Notes under the pieces: generated by a model
The model's input: the letters and a program-made list of their open reading frames with translations, nothing else
Databases searched by the model: none
Told to the model about the DNA's origin: nothing
Translations under genes and position numbers: made by a program
DNA from: Aurelia coerulea
Lineage: Eukaryota; Cnidaria; Scyphozoa; Semaeostomeae; Ulmaridae
DNA: 64,000 nt
Direction of reading: 5' to 3'
Assembly: GCA_039566865.1 (NCBI GenBank)
Contig: CM076959.1
Location: forward strand, 4,509,501-4,573,500
In this document: one piece after another, positions 44,938 to 55,739 of the stretch
How positions within the stretch are numbered: position 1 is the first letter of the stretch
Layout of the letters: every line of letters starts with the position of its first letter

Positions 44938-46400
44938 ACCCTATTCTACCCGGGCTCCTAGGGTCAGACCACTGCCCGGGGGGGGGGGCAAAAAATGCCC
45001 CCCCTAATTATCTACAAAACTATAATTAGTATGCCATTGCAACTTCGCACAATAGTAAGTACATCTATTAGGAGTCTAATTATAGATTTTAATGCTAATT
45101 AGTCACGTGATTCGTTGCCAAGCGACCAAACAATGGGACCATGTCAGATATAAGCTTCAGTACTGAAAACACAAAAAGTGCTAATTAATTCAGATAAAAT
45201 GTATGAAAACCTCAATAAACTACTTAAAAATGAAGAGAATATGTTTATCCATCGATTTATATCAAAATTTGAAAATTTTGTCTTTCTTTATTAGAGATAT
45301 GACGTCATCAATTTGCATGACGTCATGGAATCTATAATTTGCTGATGTCAGCAAATATGAATAATGTATATATCAAATGAAAGTACTTTGCAAGGGGAAT
45401 CGTTTGGTACTAATCACAACTTCATCAAGGTTAAGACAAAGGAATTATGACTGTTTGTGTGATTTCCTTTGTGAGTACTTTCCAAATATGGGTATCTACT
45501 GGTCACGTGACTTAAATTATGACAATGAAAAGTCTAAAATTTAATTGCCAATTAAAAATTAGGAAAAGTCATGGATGTTTCAGCTCATTTTTCTCTTTCC
45601 TCTCTGTTTTATAATCAAAAGTTTGGTTGGGGGGGCATTTTTTGCCCCCCCCGGGTACAATAGGGTTAACCTTATTCGTACTATTCGTTTTTCGTCCCCC
45701 CCCCCTCCTACTACCAGACGTTGCTTCACTACGCTAAAAGGACAAGAGATATAACCATCAGTTTTGGTGAATTTTACTCAAATTTCATAGGCAATTAAAT
45801 TCTTAACATTTTATTGCATTTGATGAATACTTTCATTTGATATATGAATTTTTCATATTTGCTGATGTCTGCAAAATTTGATATATATGACGTCATTCAC
45901 ATTTATGACGTCATTGGTCCAATAAAGAAGTGTACAATATAAATTTTTGTCTGATTTGCTTCATCTTATTAATTTGCTTCATTTTGAGTCTATATTTACC
46001 AGGTAAAGAAACATGACTTGAATGAAAATAATTTAAAGCTAATTGTGCTGAAAATAGAAACTAAAATTTTTCAAAGCTATATATTTTAGAACTATGACAT
46101 GTTTCCTACTATTTGAAACAAACTTGGAGAAAATCTGTTTAGCGGTTGATTAAATAGAATTTTTCTGGTTAAGAAGATATAAACTTGCCAATTTTATTCA
46201 GTTTTTCGGTTGCCTAGCAACAAATCACGTGACTAACTAAATTTTCATTGTTATATATGAACAGCCAATTGTTTAAAGAGCAATAGGGATAGATCATATT
46301 GTTATATCTTTAGTAGTTTTTGAGGAAAAGAGGGGGACGAAGAACGCCCCCATACCAGTACAAAGTACCTAGAAAACCGCCCTGTGCAGATAGGGTTAAA
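44938..46400. repeat. Compound palindromic repeat in the transposase intron
   Basis: Three boundary motifs: ttaaccctattctacccggg (44936), cccgggtacaatagggttaacc (45651-45671) and agatagggttaaag (46388). The blocks between are largely inverted copies: gctgatgtcagcaaatatgaa and gacgtcat pairs near 45295-45390 against 45820-45925, and agtcacgtgattcgttgcc near 45104 against ggcaacaaatcacgtgact-like sequence near 46212. Long G/C runs (gcccgggggggggg; ggcaaaaaatgcccc) flank the inner pair. It looks like two foldbacks sharing an agggttaa end. Confidence 0.65.
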
Positions 46401-46402
46401 GC

Positions 46403-47092
46403 AGACCCAAAGGCAGAAATCCACAAAGAATTACTGTTAACCTTTAGCAAAGGCTAGCAAAGAATTAGCAAAGTATCACAAAACAATCCATACCACGTCC
46501 AAGCATATATAACAGTTCCCCCTTTTACTCTTCTTCAATTTGATTGGCGACAAAAGTGATCGGATAAAGTAATCTTTTTCAGAGACCCTCGTTTCAAGAT
46601 CTATCAAAACGTGCCGCTTGTAGAAGAAAAAAGAGAAAATTGTTTGACATAGCATGGTGAGTAAACTGAACGTTTCCCACATGATAGCCTGTTGTACCCA
46701 GAATCACTTCAAATATTGCTATTTGCTTTTTTATATTACAAGTCTCTATAGTTAAAACAGTCGCCGTTTTGATGCAACAGGAGGAGTTCAATCATAAGAT
46801 AGACGGAAACCGTTCTTTGCAATCTTAAAAATATTCTTGTAGCCTAAAAATATCATGATTTCGTTCCAATAAATAGTAAGACAAAATGGCCGACCGCTGG
46901 TTTCAGTTATCAGGCAAATTTGCCCTTTTGGAGGTCATAGCTCCATCATTTTTCAATGGATGTTTGTGGGGATGGTAGCGAATTTTAACTGAATATCTGA
47001 AGAGCCACATCAAGCAAAATTTGGCGGGAATCTTTTGCAGTTTTGTTGCCACCTTCAGGCAACCTGAACACCATTTTTTTGGGATACCCTGT
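46403..47092. other. Intron remainder with a half MITE
   Basis: The 3' edge (about 46900-47093) ends tttttttgggataccctgta, the right end of a TA-type MITE with tip acagggtatcccaaaaaaa; the left end is not found, so only half of the element remains. The rest shows no gene. Confidence 0.5.
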
Positions 47093-47150
47093 ACATAAAT
47101 ATGCCAATTGTCTAGTTGAACTTTGACAAATGTTGCTTTTTTCAAAACAG

Positions 47151-49917
47151 TGAGGGTGCAGACAACTTGCCAGCCAATGATTGCCAAACGGATAGCAGCG
47201 ACGAAAGTGAAGGCAGCCTTACCGAAGTTGAAGATGTTTCAGTTCCTTACGATACGCAATCTGAAATGGTCCTCTTCAATGATGATCCTCTAACTCCTGT
47301 CTACAAATTTACAGATGTACCTGTCACGACAAAGGATGCCTTTGAAAGCATTGTTTTGGAGAAAAACAGTAGCAAAGTTGCCACAGGATGTCCTACCTTC
47401 GTTTGCAAAAATGTTTCATTTTTAGTGTCTCTAGAGAAAATTGGCCACTGGAAAGATGTACTTTCAGATATGATGGGAAAATGGAAAAGTACGAGAGTGA
47501 AGCATTATTGCTTTTCTTGTAATGAAGAGAATGGTCAAGTTATAGATGAATCTGAGTTCGGGGAGCAAGGAACCTTCCGTGTCAGCCGTTTCATCTATCA
47601 ACACCAGGAAGCCCCTGACTATCACAGGGTTGTGATCAAGGTAGACTGTCATACAACAAAAACGGTTCCTTTTGTCTATGTGCAATACTACTTTGATGAT
47701 GGAGAGCATGATGTAATTCCAACGTTACCTCATGGCAAGTCGAAAGGAAAGAGAGAGACTGTCCCGTTCCAACGTACGAAAGAAAGTGTGAAGCAAAGCG
47801 TAAAAGAGAAGAGCTCTGGCAGTGGCCCAAAGAAGATAGTTATGGAGTCGTTTGAAAATGCTGGTGGGTTTGAGGGGATACGAAGTGCTGGAGATATGGC
47901 TAGAAATCGCAAACAAGTTTCCAACTTTAAGTATCGTGAGAACAAAGAGAAAGTTGAAGATGAGCTTGTGACTGTTATAGACATGTGCAAAGCTCAGGAA
48001 AGAGATAAGGCTACTGCATTCCTGCGTCATGTCAGTTGTGCTCCCGAGAAAACAGTGTTTTTGGGAAATGAGCGTCAACTTAATGACCTTGCTAGATTTT
48101 GTACAAATGTAGAAAATACGTCAATTGTCGGAATCGATCCAACGTACAACATGGGGAAGTTTTATGTGACTGTGACAACATATCGCCAACCTATGCTGTA
48201 TGTGAAGGGCACGAACCAACATCCAGTACTGCTTGGACCATGTTTAATCCATACCAAGAAAACATTTGACTCCTATTTTAGTCTGCCAAGTCAAATGCTA
48301 AGATTTAGGCCCGATCTGTCAAAGATAAAAGTTTATGGTACTGATGGGGAAGTAAATGTCAGCGACCCTTGGAAATGCTGCATCCCTGAAGGATATCATC
48401 TGCTGTGCGACTTGCACATGAAAGAGAATATTAAGTCAAAGCTTCTAGAGCTCAAAGTGGACCAGCAATGTGCAAAAGAGTACCTCAAAGATATCTTCGG
48501 CCGTGACATTGGTGATCAAAGAGAGCCCGGGATCGTTGACTCATGGGGGCCAGAAGAAGTAGACGCAAAACTGGCAAGTCTCAAAGATGTTTGGGTTAAA
48601 CGCCATCCCAAAGGAGAAGCCTTTTATGGATACTTCGAAGTCCATAAAAAAGAGTTGATCAAAGCATGTATGACATCGGGAATACGGTCAATTGCAGGAC
48701 TAGGCTACCCCCCAAAACCGTACACGCAAAATGCGAATGAAAGCATGAACAATGTGCTGAAAGCTGCAAATGACAGGAAGAAGCATTCATTGCCCCAAGT
48801 GATCCAAAACATCCATGCTGTGGTTCGACAACAAGAGCAAGAGGTTTGCATGGCACTTTGTGGAAAAGGAGAATATGAGATCACCCCGGAGTACCAGCAG
48901 CTCAAAGTTGAAGAGCGACGTTTTTATCTGATGCAGCCTCCTCAACGGAAAAAGCTTTTGGACAAATTCAATAAAGCCCAACCAGTTGCAAGAAGTATGG
49001 TAACTCTTCCATGTGCAGCTTCGCCACAGTCAATGCAACGTGTCTCTTCAATTGCAACGGATATTCCTGAAGAAAGAGAGTGCCACCTGTCTGTTCATCC
49101 CCAAGAGAGTGGCATTGGATATCCAAGCATGCAGATTCTCACAGATATGAGTAATAAAGCATACGAGCTGCTTAAGTCCGGAAAGGACATAGTGCAGGCT
49201 CCTGGATCTTCTACCATGGATCTCTTTATTGTTACAAACAAGGAAAATCAGACATCACCGCTGACAGTGAAATCATACAGTAATGGAAAGATGGAGTGCT
49301 CGCGAGAATGTTGGCGATTTCAAGCCTACAAAATATGCCATCATTGTATTGCCGTGGCTGAGCGTTTAAGCAGATTAAAACTCTTCTTTAGCTGGTTCAA
49401 GAAAAATGTTGCATCAAGTTTGGATCGACTTGTCAACGTCAATTTACCAAGTGGTACAGGCAGCAGAGCAACGAAAGCCACCCAGAGAAGACGAGGAGGC
49501 CGAAATAAACGTCAAAGTGTGGTGACATCGTACACTCAGCAGGAAACACCAAATACGCAGCATCAATTGCAAAATGTGCCATTGCCGGATCCACTGCCTG
49601 GTACGTACGAAGTATACCCATTACGATTCTGCCATAAGCTGACATCAAAGTGCTTTGGGTGTGGTAGCAGTTTGCGAAGCGATGCTCAGGCAGATGCAGT
49701 CGTTATCGTTTCCAAAGAGCAAAGAAGTTACAGAGATGAAGCTACTGGTCAGATGAATTCAAAGATTGGCAATACGTATTACCATGCAACTGAGCGTTGT
49801 ATCAAGCGAAAGAATGCATTCTTTTTACCAATGTTTGTCTATATTCCTGACCAGATAAAAACGTACCTCTCCAGTGAGCATAAGGCTACGCTACGCACAC
49901 TTGGTTTGCCAGTCTAA
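47151..49917 (+). CDS. MULE transposase, main exon (DDE + SWIM-like finger + zinc ribbon)
   Basis: The stop-free frame runs from 47116 (a TTG, upstream of the splice site) to the TAA at 49915-49917. An acceptor ttttttcaaaacag ends at 47150, so coding probably starts at 47151 with EGADNLPAND. Numbered from 47116: acidic N-terminus 12-60; a conserved N-terminal domain with CFSC; the catalytic core with Asp341 (IVGIDPTYNMGKFYV), Asp410 (KVYGTDGEVNVSD) and Glu542 (QNANESMNNVLK), the MULE order and NE-S-x-N-x2-LK pattern; SWIM-like finger at 728-744 (C-x3-C-x8-C-x-H-C); basic linker; C-terminal ribbon (CFGC ... HATERC) at about 850-895. About 920 residues, with no stop or frameshift: an apparently complete transposase. 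It cuts and joins transposon ends in the nucleus. Domestication cannot be excluded, but the intact terminal repeats argue against it. Confidence 0.9.
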
Positions 49918-50520
49918 CTTTATAGAGACTTGTTTGTTGTTTGCACGCTGCACTGTCTATTGTGTTAAAAGTTATTTTTGTTCTGTTCCGCGTTCTGTTC
50001 AATGCTGTTTGATTTCATTAAAACTGTTAAGTATATCTTTCAGAGGAAATTCTGAAAGGAACAATTTTGCCAGTTATGTTTAACATAGGTTGAAGAAAAT
50101 TATAGCAACCAGAATTGTAAAAAATTGAGCCCTGTGTTACTGTTAAATCACTAGATTTCGAAGGCTTTTAAGTTTTTTGATGCAGTGCCTAAGTTGCATT
50201 TCATGCATTTTACCACCAACTTGTCAAAGAACCATTGCTCTAACAATTACCACAAGGACATGCTTATTCTTCCATCCAAATAGAAAACCAAGGTACACGA
50301 GTGAATCACTTCTAAAAATTGCGTCAAAATTTATGAAAATCTTTCTGTTTTCTCGAAAAATTCCCAAAAACCTCTTTTCTCTCAAGAAAAGCTTCGTTGA
50401 GCAGCCATTGGCACACGCGTATAATTGTCGACACAGATGTTGTATTGTGAAATTAGTCTAATGCAGAAAGTTTCATTTTTCACAAACGTGAAGGGTAGCC
50501 AATTCTACTACCAAGAGCCT
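49918..50520. other. Transposase 3' untranslated region, no gene
   Basis: AT-rich trailer. No canonical aataaa occurs directly after the stop; the nearest variant is attaaa at about 50017. A 94-codon ORF at 50177-50461 has low-complexity content and no known family. Confidence 0.4.
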
Positions 50521-50528
50521 CAATTAAG

Positions 50529-50821
50529 CATGGAGCATTGCGGACACCTTTATTTAGTAGGAAATTTTTATTCGATACTACTACCTTAAGTCTTTTGCGG
50601 AGGAGCATTGCTCGCGAAAAGAGCTACCTCTCTGAAGGAGCGAGCTAGCGTAGCGCTTGAGAAGATTTCAAATCTTCTCAAGCGCTACGCAAGCTCACTC
50701 CTTCGGAGAGGTAGCTCTCTTCGCGAGCAATGCTCCTCCGCAAAAGACTTAAGGTAGTAGTATCGAATAAAAATTTCCTTCAAAATTTCCTACAAAATAA
50801 AGGTGTCCGCAATGCTCCATG
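50529..50821. mobile_element. Near-perfect 293-bp palindrome (foldback element)
   Basis: Arms of about 140 bases are almost perfectly complementary around an aagatttcaaatctt centre, with tips catggagcattgcggacacc / complement. The 7-bp aattaag flanks it on both sides (50522-50528 and 50822-50828). The gaggagcattgctcgcga and gctacctctc blocks make a stem that would form a cruciform or stable RNA hairpin in the transposase 3' region. Class uncertain. Confidence 0.85.
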
Positions 50822-50864
50822 AATTAAGGTGAAAAAAGTACAAAAAGTTGTTGTCCAAAATGTA

Positions 50865-51419
50865 CCGGGTGAGTCAAAAAAGGAATCCCCTTACTATCAA
50901 GACGATGATATCGGGAAACAGATTATTTAACAGCAGACATGTTCAAATAGACCCCCAAGTTTATCTCATTGAAATCGGCCACTACACTCCGTTTTGAAAT
51001 TATGACGGATTTTTCCAGAAAACCCTTCCAGAAACCTTCAAAACAGGCTCAAAATCGCGACCAAAATTTCCTGATATTTCATAGCATGTTTCGTCCTCGT
51101 GGGAGGATGCAATAGATAACATCGTCCAGAATAATGTTGTTTTGCTCCAAAGGATCCATCTCATCCTCGCAAAGAGATAAAACTTGCTAAAGCATTTACA
51201 AGTCAGTCATTGCTTTCAGAAATTATAAGGCGGACAATTGGTCGTGATTGGATGCCATTTACCATTCTGGAGGTTTCTTGCAGGGTCTTTCTCAAGAAAA
51301 TCCCTTAGAACGAAATATGTTCATTGTTAAATGATCTATTTGGTAATATCATTGTCTTGATATTCAGCGAACTCTGGCCTTTCTAGCGGAGATTTTTTAG
51401 TTGACTCACCCTCACTCGG
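50865..51419. mobile_element. TA-type MITE, CCGGGTGAGTCAA family, copy 1
   Basis: The left tip is ccgggtgagtcaaaaaagga after TA (50863-50864). The right tip, ttgactcaccctcactcgg, is followed by ta (51420-51421) and carries a small duplication. A better copy with the same tips is at 59678-60199. No ORF. Confidence 0.7.
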
Positions 51420-51489
51420 TATGTCTCAAATTTATTATTTGAAATAGTTGGTGGGAATTTTCTTACAAAATGTGATTGCTTGCCTTGTA

Positions 51490-51795
51490 TTAGAACCCCG
51501 GGGGAGGTACATAACATATTTAGGGTACGGGTATGTGCCGCCCATATGGTTGGGTTTTTGGGCCAAAAATTCTCTAAACAAGGGATCTTTTTCGGCAGAT
51601 TTTCCATAAACAAGGGTGGGGTGTCGCTGAGATTCGCAAAAAAATGGTTAAAATGGGCAGTTTTCCGCCAAAATTCACCATAAAAGTGGGTATCAAAAGC
51701 AAGTTTGAGTAATTAGAAGAGGGTAGCTTTCTAAAAACCGGGCGGCAGACCCCCGTCCATCCTCAAGTCACGTACCCCCCCCCCCCCCCGGGATT
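51490..51795. repeat. Small G/C-tipped foldback
   Basis: Ends cttgtattagaaccccggggg near 51484 and ccccccccccgggattagag near 51780 are complementary over ~12 bases, with accga/ggtacgggtatgtgccgcc and gggcggcagacccccgtcc inside. About 300 bp, non-coding. Confidence 0.5.
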
Positions 51796-51799
51796 AGAG

Positions 51800-52478
51800 T
51801 TTCATACGAACGAGAACTGTTGAAAGTTTATTATCTTGTTGGTCGATTCTCTTTAATGGAACACATTTAATTAAACGTTGCATTTGATTCCATTAATAAA
51901 TTTATTGAAGTATCTGTTGTCTTCTCCACACGTCCATCCATCGAAAATAGCATGCCAAAGCTTTGAAAATGCCTTTAAAAAACTTTTAAAAAATGCCTTT
52001 AAAAACTTAAAAAAAGTGTAGACAACAATTGCCATCGCAGAAGAGGATTCCTGCAGTACAAATGTGATAGGTCAAATGTCGTTGCAAATTCACAAGTTCA
52101 GAAAAGAACACAGGATTAGAAAAGCAAGTTTCCAAAAGACAATTAGCAAGAAAGAGCCAGGTGATGCTTGTATTGGAGGAACCACTGATCATGCACTGAT
52201 GGATGATTGGTGAACTCATGAAAGAAATCATTTTGTATTTATACAACCTGTCAAAAATTCGATCGGAAAAGCTAATTGTTGCACCCCCTTTGTAAATTAG
52301 TTACCTTTAACAGTATTCGATTAGTTTCTATTATGCTTGTTTAATTTTGTTATTCTTCTTAAATAGTTTTTTACCTTTATGTAAGATTTATAAAAAAATA
52401 TAAATAAAAAAAATAAAAGATGTGGAATTTTCCAAGCCGCTGAATTTTACACAATATATTCAGTTTCAGAGCAACATT
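51800..52478. other. MULE 3' flank inside the element, no gene
   Basis: AT-rich sequence between the small foldback and the right terminal repeat. It has a poly(A)-like stretch with aataaaaaaaataaaag near 52400-52418. Only a 79-codon minus-strand ORF is present, without a known family. Confidence 0.5.
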
Positions 52479-52815
52479 TTCTCTCGTTGTCAATAGATTT
52501 TCAGTCTGAATTTCACTAACTGGAAACCAGTCAAATTGTGCGCGTGACAAAGGTCACTGATGGTAAAATGTCTACGTTTTCAAAACTGCACGCACAAACA
52601 GCCTACACCCTGGCTTGATAAATCTAAATGACAGCAAAATGTATGCTAAATGATCAAATATAAATGAAAATAAAACGATTTATAAATAATTTATGAATAA
52701 TGATAAAAAATTTTGAGTCGTAGGGTCGTAGGGTCGTATGGTCGTAGGGTCGTATGGTCCGGGGTCGTATGGTCCGGGGTCGTGGGGTCGTAGGGTCCGG
52801 TTAAAAGAACATCCC
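52479..52815 (-). repeat. MULE right terminal inverted repeat with 8-bp array
   Basis: The inverted partner of 42122-42453. It ends with an array of tcgtaggg / tcgtatgg / ccggggtcg units (52715-52797) and the tip ccggttaaaagaacatccc. The array length differs from the left end, consistent with slippage. Confidence 0.9.
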
Positions 52816-53028
52816 CTGAAGAGCTTGCCATTCCACTTAGTCACTTGATACCATTTTCAAGCACTTTGAGCATGGATGTCAGCAAATCACCAGCTTCAGT
52901 AGCAGACCCAGGAGTAATGGATGAAAGCTTTAAAATTAGAAGATTTGCCAACATTCACATTATACAGCAACAGTGAGCTCGCATTTACTGCAAGCAAACA
53001 ATCGATGTCGATTTGATTTTTATTTTTT

Positions 53029-53889
53029 ATGTTTTTATGTCAAAATGATTTTTATAAAGATACCAATGCAGCTATTAATGTTCAGGAAAGCTCAGATGAT
53101 TTGTCCGTGATAGGAGATTTTGAACTGTCAGGTTTGTCTTCAATTTTCAAAGGTTCTTGGACAAATGCTGGGAAAATTATCTTGAAAAATGGAGTTGGCC
53201 TTTTCCCAGGAGATGAAGGCAAGAGGGTATTAATTTCATTAACAAGTCCATCATGTCATACAGTCACATTAAATGGAGCTGAAAGGTTAAGCATTAAATG
53301 TGACACCACATGTGAAAGGTTCAAAATGTACAACTTGTGTGCACATTGCCTGGCTGTTGCATACTCAGTTGATGGATTGCAGAAGTTTCTGATGCACTGC
53401 AGCCCTACATTGAGCTCCCTGATGAAAAATTCAGTCCCAGAGTTTGCAGGTAGGAAAAAAAATGAAAAGAGAAAGAGGAAGCGTAACAACAGCGATCTTC
53501 GCGATGCAACGCATGATGCTGACCCACTTGGCAGTGCAATAGCAAGTGATACTTTGAATTCCTTTCAAAACTTTGAACTTGTTTTTATGACAGACACTTT
53601 AGCATACAAGTGTTACATATGCCAGGGAAGCACGCGTGAAAGTGGGCATGTAACCCCGCCTGCTGCTCCATATGATGTGTTTATTCGTCATAAAGAAATT
53701 AGATCATTTCGCAAGAGAGGGACTACGAAGGTCACGATTGGCACTAAACCAGAGTATGTTTATTATTACCATTTACAGAGCTGTGTTCCAGCAAAACTGA
53801 CAAAGAGCAGCCTCCTCATACAGGAGAGCACAAAGGAAAGGCTAACACAGCTCCATAAGCAACTGCTTTTGAGAGAGTTTGGACTTTAA
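53029..53889 (+). CDS. Paralogous MULE transposase, C-terminal half (SWIM-like finger + ribbon)
   Basis: An ORF of 286 codons from ATG 53029; a splice acceptor-like ttttataaag lies at 53048-53059, so the true start may be an exon boundary. It contains a SWIM-like finger IKCDTTCERFKMYNLCAHCLAV (same C-x3-C-x8-C-x-H-C spacing), a Lys/Arg-rich nuclear-localisation-like stretch (RKKNEKRKRKR), and a ribbon with CYIC then HLQSC. The end (ESTKERLTQLHKQLLLREFGL) aligns with the end of the 47151 gene. There is no DDE core upstream, where the 10.7-kb MULE now lies, so it is 5' truncated or a separate small gene. An aataaa at 53933 could serve as poly(A) signal. Confidence 0.75.
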   Translation: MFLCQNDFYKDTNAAINVQESSDDLSVIGDFELSGLSSIFKGSWTNAGKIILKNGVGLFPGDEGKRVLISLTSPSCHTVTLNGAERLSIKCDTTCERFKMYNLCAHCLAVAYSVDGLQKFLMHCSPTLSSLMKNSVPEFAGRKKNEKRKRKRNNSDLRDATHDADPLGSAIASDTLNSFQNFELVFMTDTLAYKCYICQGSTRESGHVTPPAAPYDVFIRHKEIRSFRKRGTTKVTIGTKPEYVYYYHLQSCVPAKLTKSSLLIQESTKERLTQLHKQLLLREFGL

Positions 53890-53894
53890 TGATA

Positions 53895-54427
53895 ACGATA
53901 AACAATTCTTTGAATTAGTGCATCCAAGTTGCAATAAAGCGAGGTCCGCATTTAAGAAACCACCTTCAAGAAACGTTTAGGCTACTGAAAATTAATTAGC
54001 CCCCTAAATGATTATAAAAACGAAGTGTCTTTTATTTTGATCAACACTAAGACTGGTTTGGCAGTCTGAGGAGTAATCCACTGCATGAAGGCCATGAATT
54101 GCTACAAAGCTCACAAGTTCTCAAAGTGCTACAAAGCTCAGGGCTCACAAGAAATTGCAACAAAGATGTCTTCCATTTGACATATTTTTACCTAAATCTT
54201 AATCTTAAAGGGGCTTCGTCGTCAAAATGTAAACAAAGCGATGATTTTTTGCAGTTTTTTGAAAGGTGATACCACACAGGATTTTCATTTTTTTTTTCAA
54301 AATGAAAGTTGCTGTTTGGACATTAATCATTGTACTTCACTTAGGAACAAATCAAACATTCATATCTTCTACGATTGCTCGGATATAAGTGGATTTTGAA
54401 CGGTCACTTTTTGGTGGCTTGGATGAA
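53895..54427. other. No gene seen
   Basis: A region between the SWIM ORF and the triplicated array. There is a small inverted pair ggtggcttggatg / aagccacc near 54410-54430, exactly at the left edge of the array. No coding potential that I can support. Confidence 0.5.
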
Positions 54428-54639
54428 GCCACCAAACAAACTTCAAAAGACAATGGATGAACGATGGATAATTGGTGACACAAGCGAGTTTATGGATTTG
54501 TTTACTGTTTAACGACGGACCCCCTTTAATTGATGTTATTGACAATCATTGATAACATACATACACATATGGCTAATCTATGTGACCTATCTATAAATAA
54601 CCCTTTTTTCTCCAGGATTTCTGAAAAGAAATCAGAAAC

Positions 54640-54981
54640 TTAAGAAACTTTCAGCCCAAAAATTATAAGTTTCATAGATATAAGAAACCTTTCAGGCTGA
54701 GGTGGGAGGAAATGGTTTCTTAAATGAGGGGCCTTACGGTTTATCCAGTCTTCAATGAACTTTTCAATTTTCTGATGTTTTCGTATCAGTTTTAAGGACA
54801 TCAAAATTATGTTTGCCATGTTTCCTGTAATTAATGCATCAGGCACAAATGGTGAGTAGATGCTACAGTGATACTCGTATACGTCGGACTCGCAGGAGGC
54901 AAGGTCTTTATGATTAACAACAAATATCTGTCCCATAAGTGGTTCATGGGATCCCTTTGGAGTCCCGTGAGGTGATGACAT
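54640..54981 (-). CDS. Unknown 113-residue ORF, copy 1
   Basis: Reads MSSPHGTPKGSHEPLMGQIF... through a Tyr/Cys-containing middle and a basic helix region (KIEKFIEDWINRK) to a stop at 54640. Copies at 56962-57303 (113 codons, three substitutions) and 59450-59668 (cut by an indel). I know no family for it. Its conservation across the tandem copies follows the DNA identity and is not by itself evidence of selection. Confidence 0.4.
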   Translation of the reverse strand: MSSPHGTPKGSHEPLMGQIFVVNHKDLASCESDVYEYHCSIYSPFVPDALITGNMANIILMSLKLIRKHQKIEKFIEDWINRKAPHLRNHFLPPQPERFLISMKLIIFGLKVS

Positions 54982-55610
54982 TGTACCGTATAAGTTGGAT
55001 TTGATCGTAGACTATGGATGCAATCGAAAAGTTCTCTTTTGATGAGAACTAACTTGGGTTAAAATGGAATTAAGAATAATTTAATAATAGCCTCTACTAT
55101 TCCTGGGTCCTTATAAAGGCGTTAACCTTCGCACGAGTCGGAAAGTTGGATCACATAAGTCGAATTAATTTTCTCTAACCGAAGTCAATTTCGCGAGCTT
55201 GACCAAAACATTATTTTGTTCCCTGCTTTAGTACCCGACTGATGAAGCAATACAAGAATCCCGCCAATACAAGAATGGCACATTTCCCGCAGTTTTCCCG
55301 TTGCCTTGTACAATACGACGAGGTGTTTATCACTCTGTAAAAATGTTGTACACCCTTGGCAAAAATCCTTTTGTTTTCAAGAAAAATCCCTGAAAATCCC
55401 CAAGAATCCTATTGTTTAAAAAAATCTCATACGCCATTTCTGGAGAGTGATACACCCCTCGTAATACGATACAAGGACGCGTTTTTGTCACCACAGCAAC
55501 TGATTGAGCCTGTGAGATTTACAATAAACTTAAGCGACATAACCATACCAAAATACGTTTGACTAACTGATATAAGTCAAAATTAAAAGCAATCAGGTAA
55601 TAAAACTCAT

Positions 55611-55739
55611 ACTAACCGGTTTTGTAGTAGTACAGGAAAATATAAAGCCCTTGGTCCTATTGCATAGACCTCGCAAGCTCGGTCTGTACTTTTAAGACCT
55701 CGGGTTTCATATTTTGCTGTGCAACACAAAACCGGTTAG
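55611..55739. repeat. Hairpin repeat inside the tandem unit
   Basis: Ends ctaaccggttttgt and acaaaaccggttag are inverted; within are aaaatataaagccc / gggtttcatatttt and the gacctcgcaagctcggtc hairpin. About 129 bases. The same hairpin is at about 57937-58066 and 60824-60951. It is likely a small MITE captured before the triplication. Confidence 0.75.

Larger units (their letters stand above)
42122..52815. mobile_element. Full-length MULE, 10.7 kb, probably autonomous
   Basis: The terminal inverted repeats span 42122-42453 and 52479-52815 (about 335 bp). They start gggatgttcttttaaccgg and are followed by an array of cctacgacc-type 8-bp repeats. Flanks are the perfect 9-bp duplication ctgaagagc (42113-42121 and 52816-52824). 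The interior carries one spliced transposase gene (43417-49917) and several younger insertions (44242-44487, 44938-46400, 50529-50821, 50865-51419). The arms differ by a few substitutions and by the number of 8-bp repeats. It inserted upstream of, or into, a locus whose right flank now holds a paralogous transposase fragment. Confidence 0.93.

Noticed and set aside
47116..47150. Start of the transposase at 47116
   Set aside because: The codon is TTG and a strong splice acceptor ends at 47150, so this stretch is intronic.
47464..49648. Several 64-117 codon minus-strand ORFs opposite the transposase
   Set aside because: Shadows of the coding frame on the other strand, without motifs.
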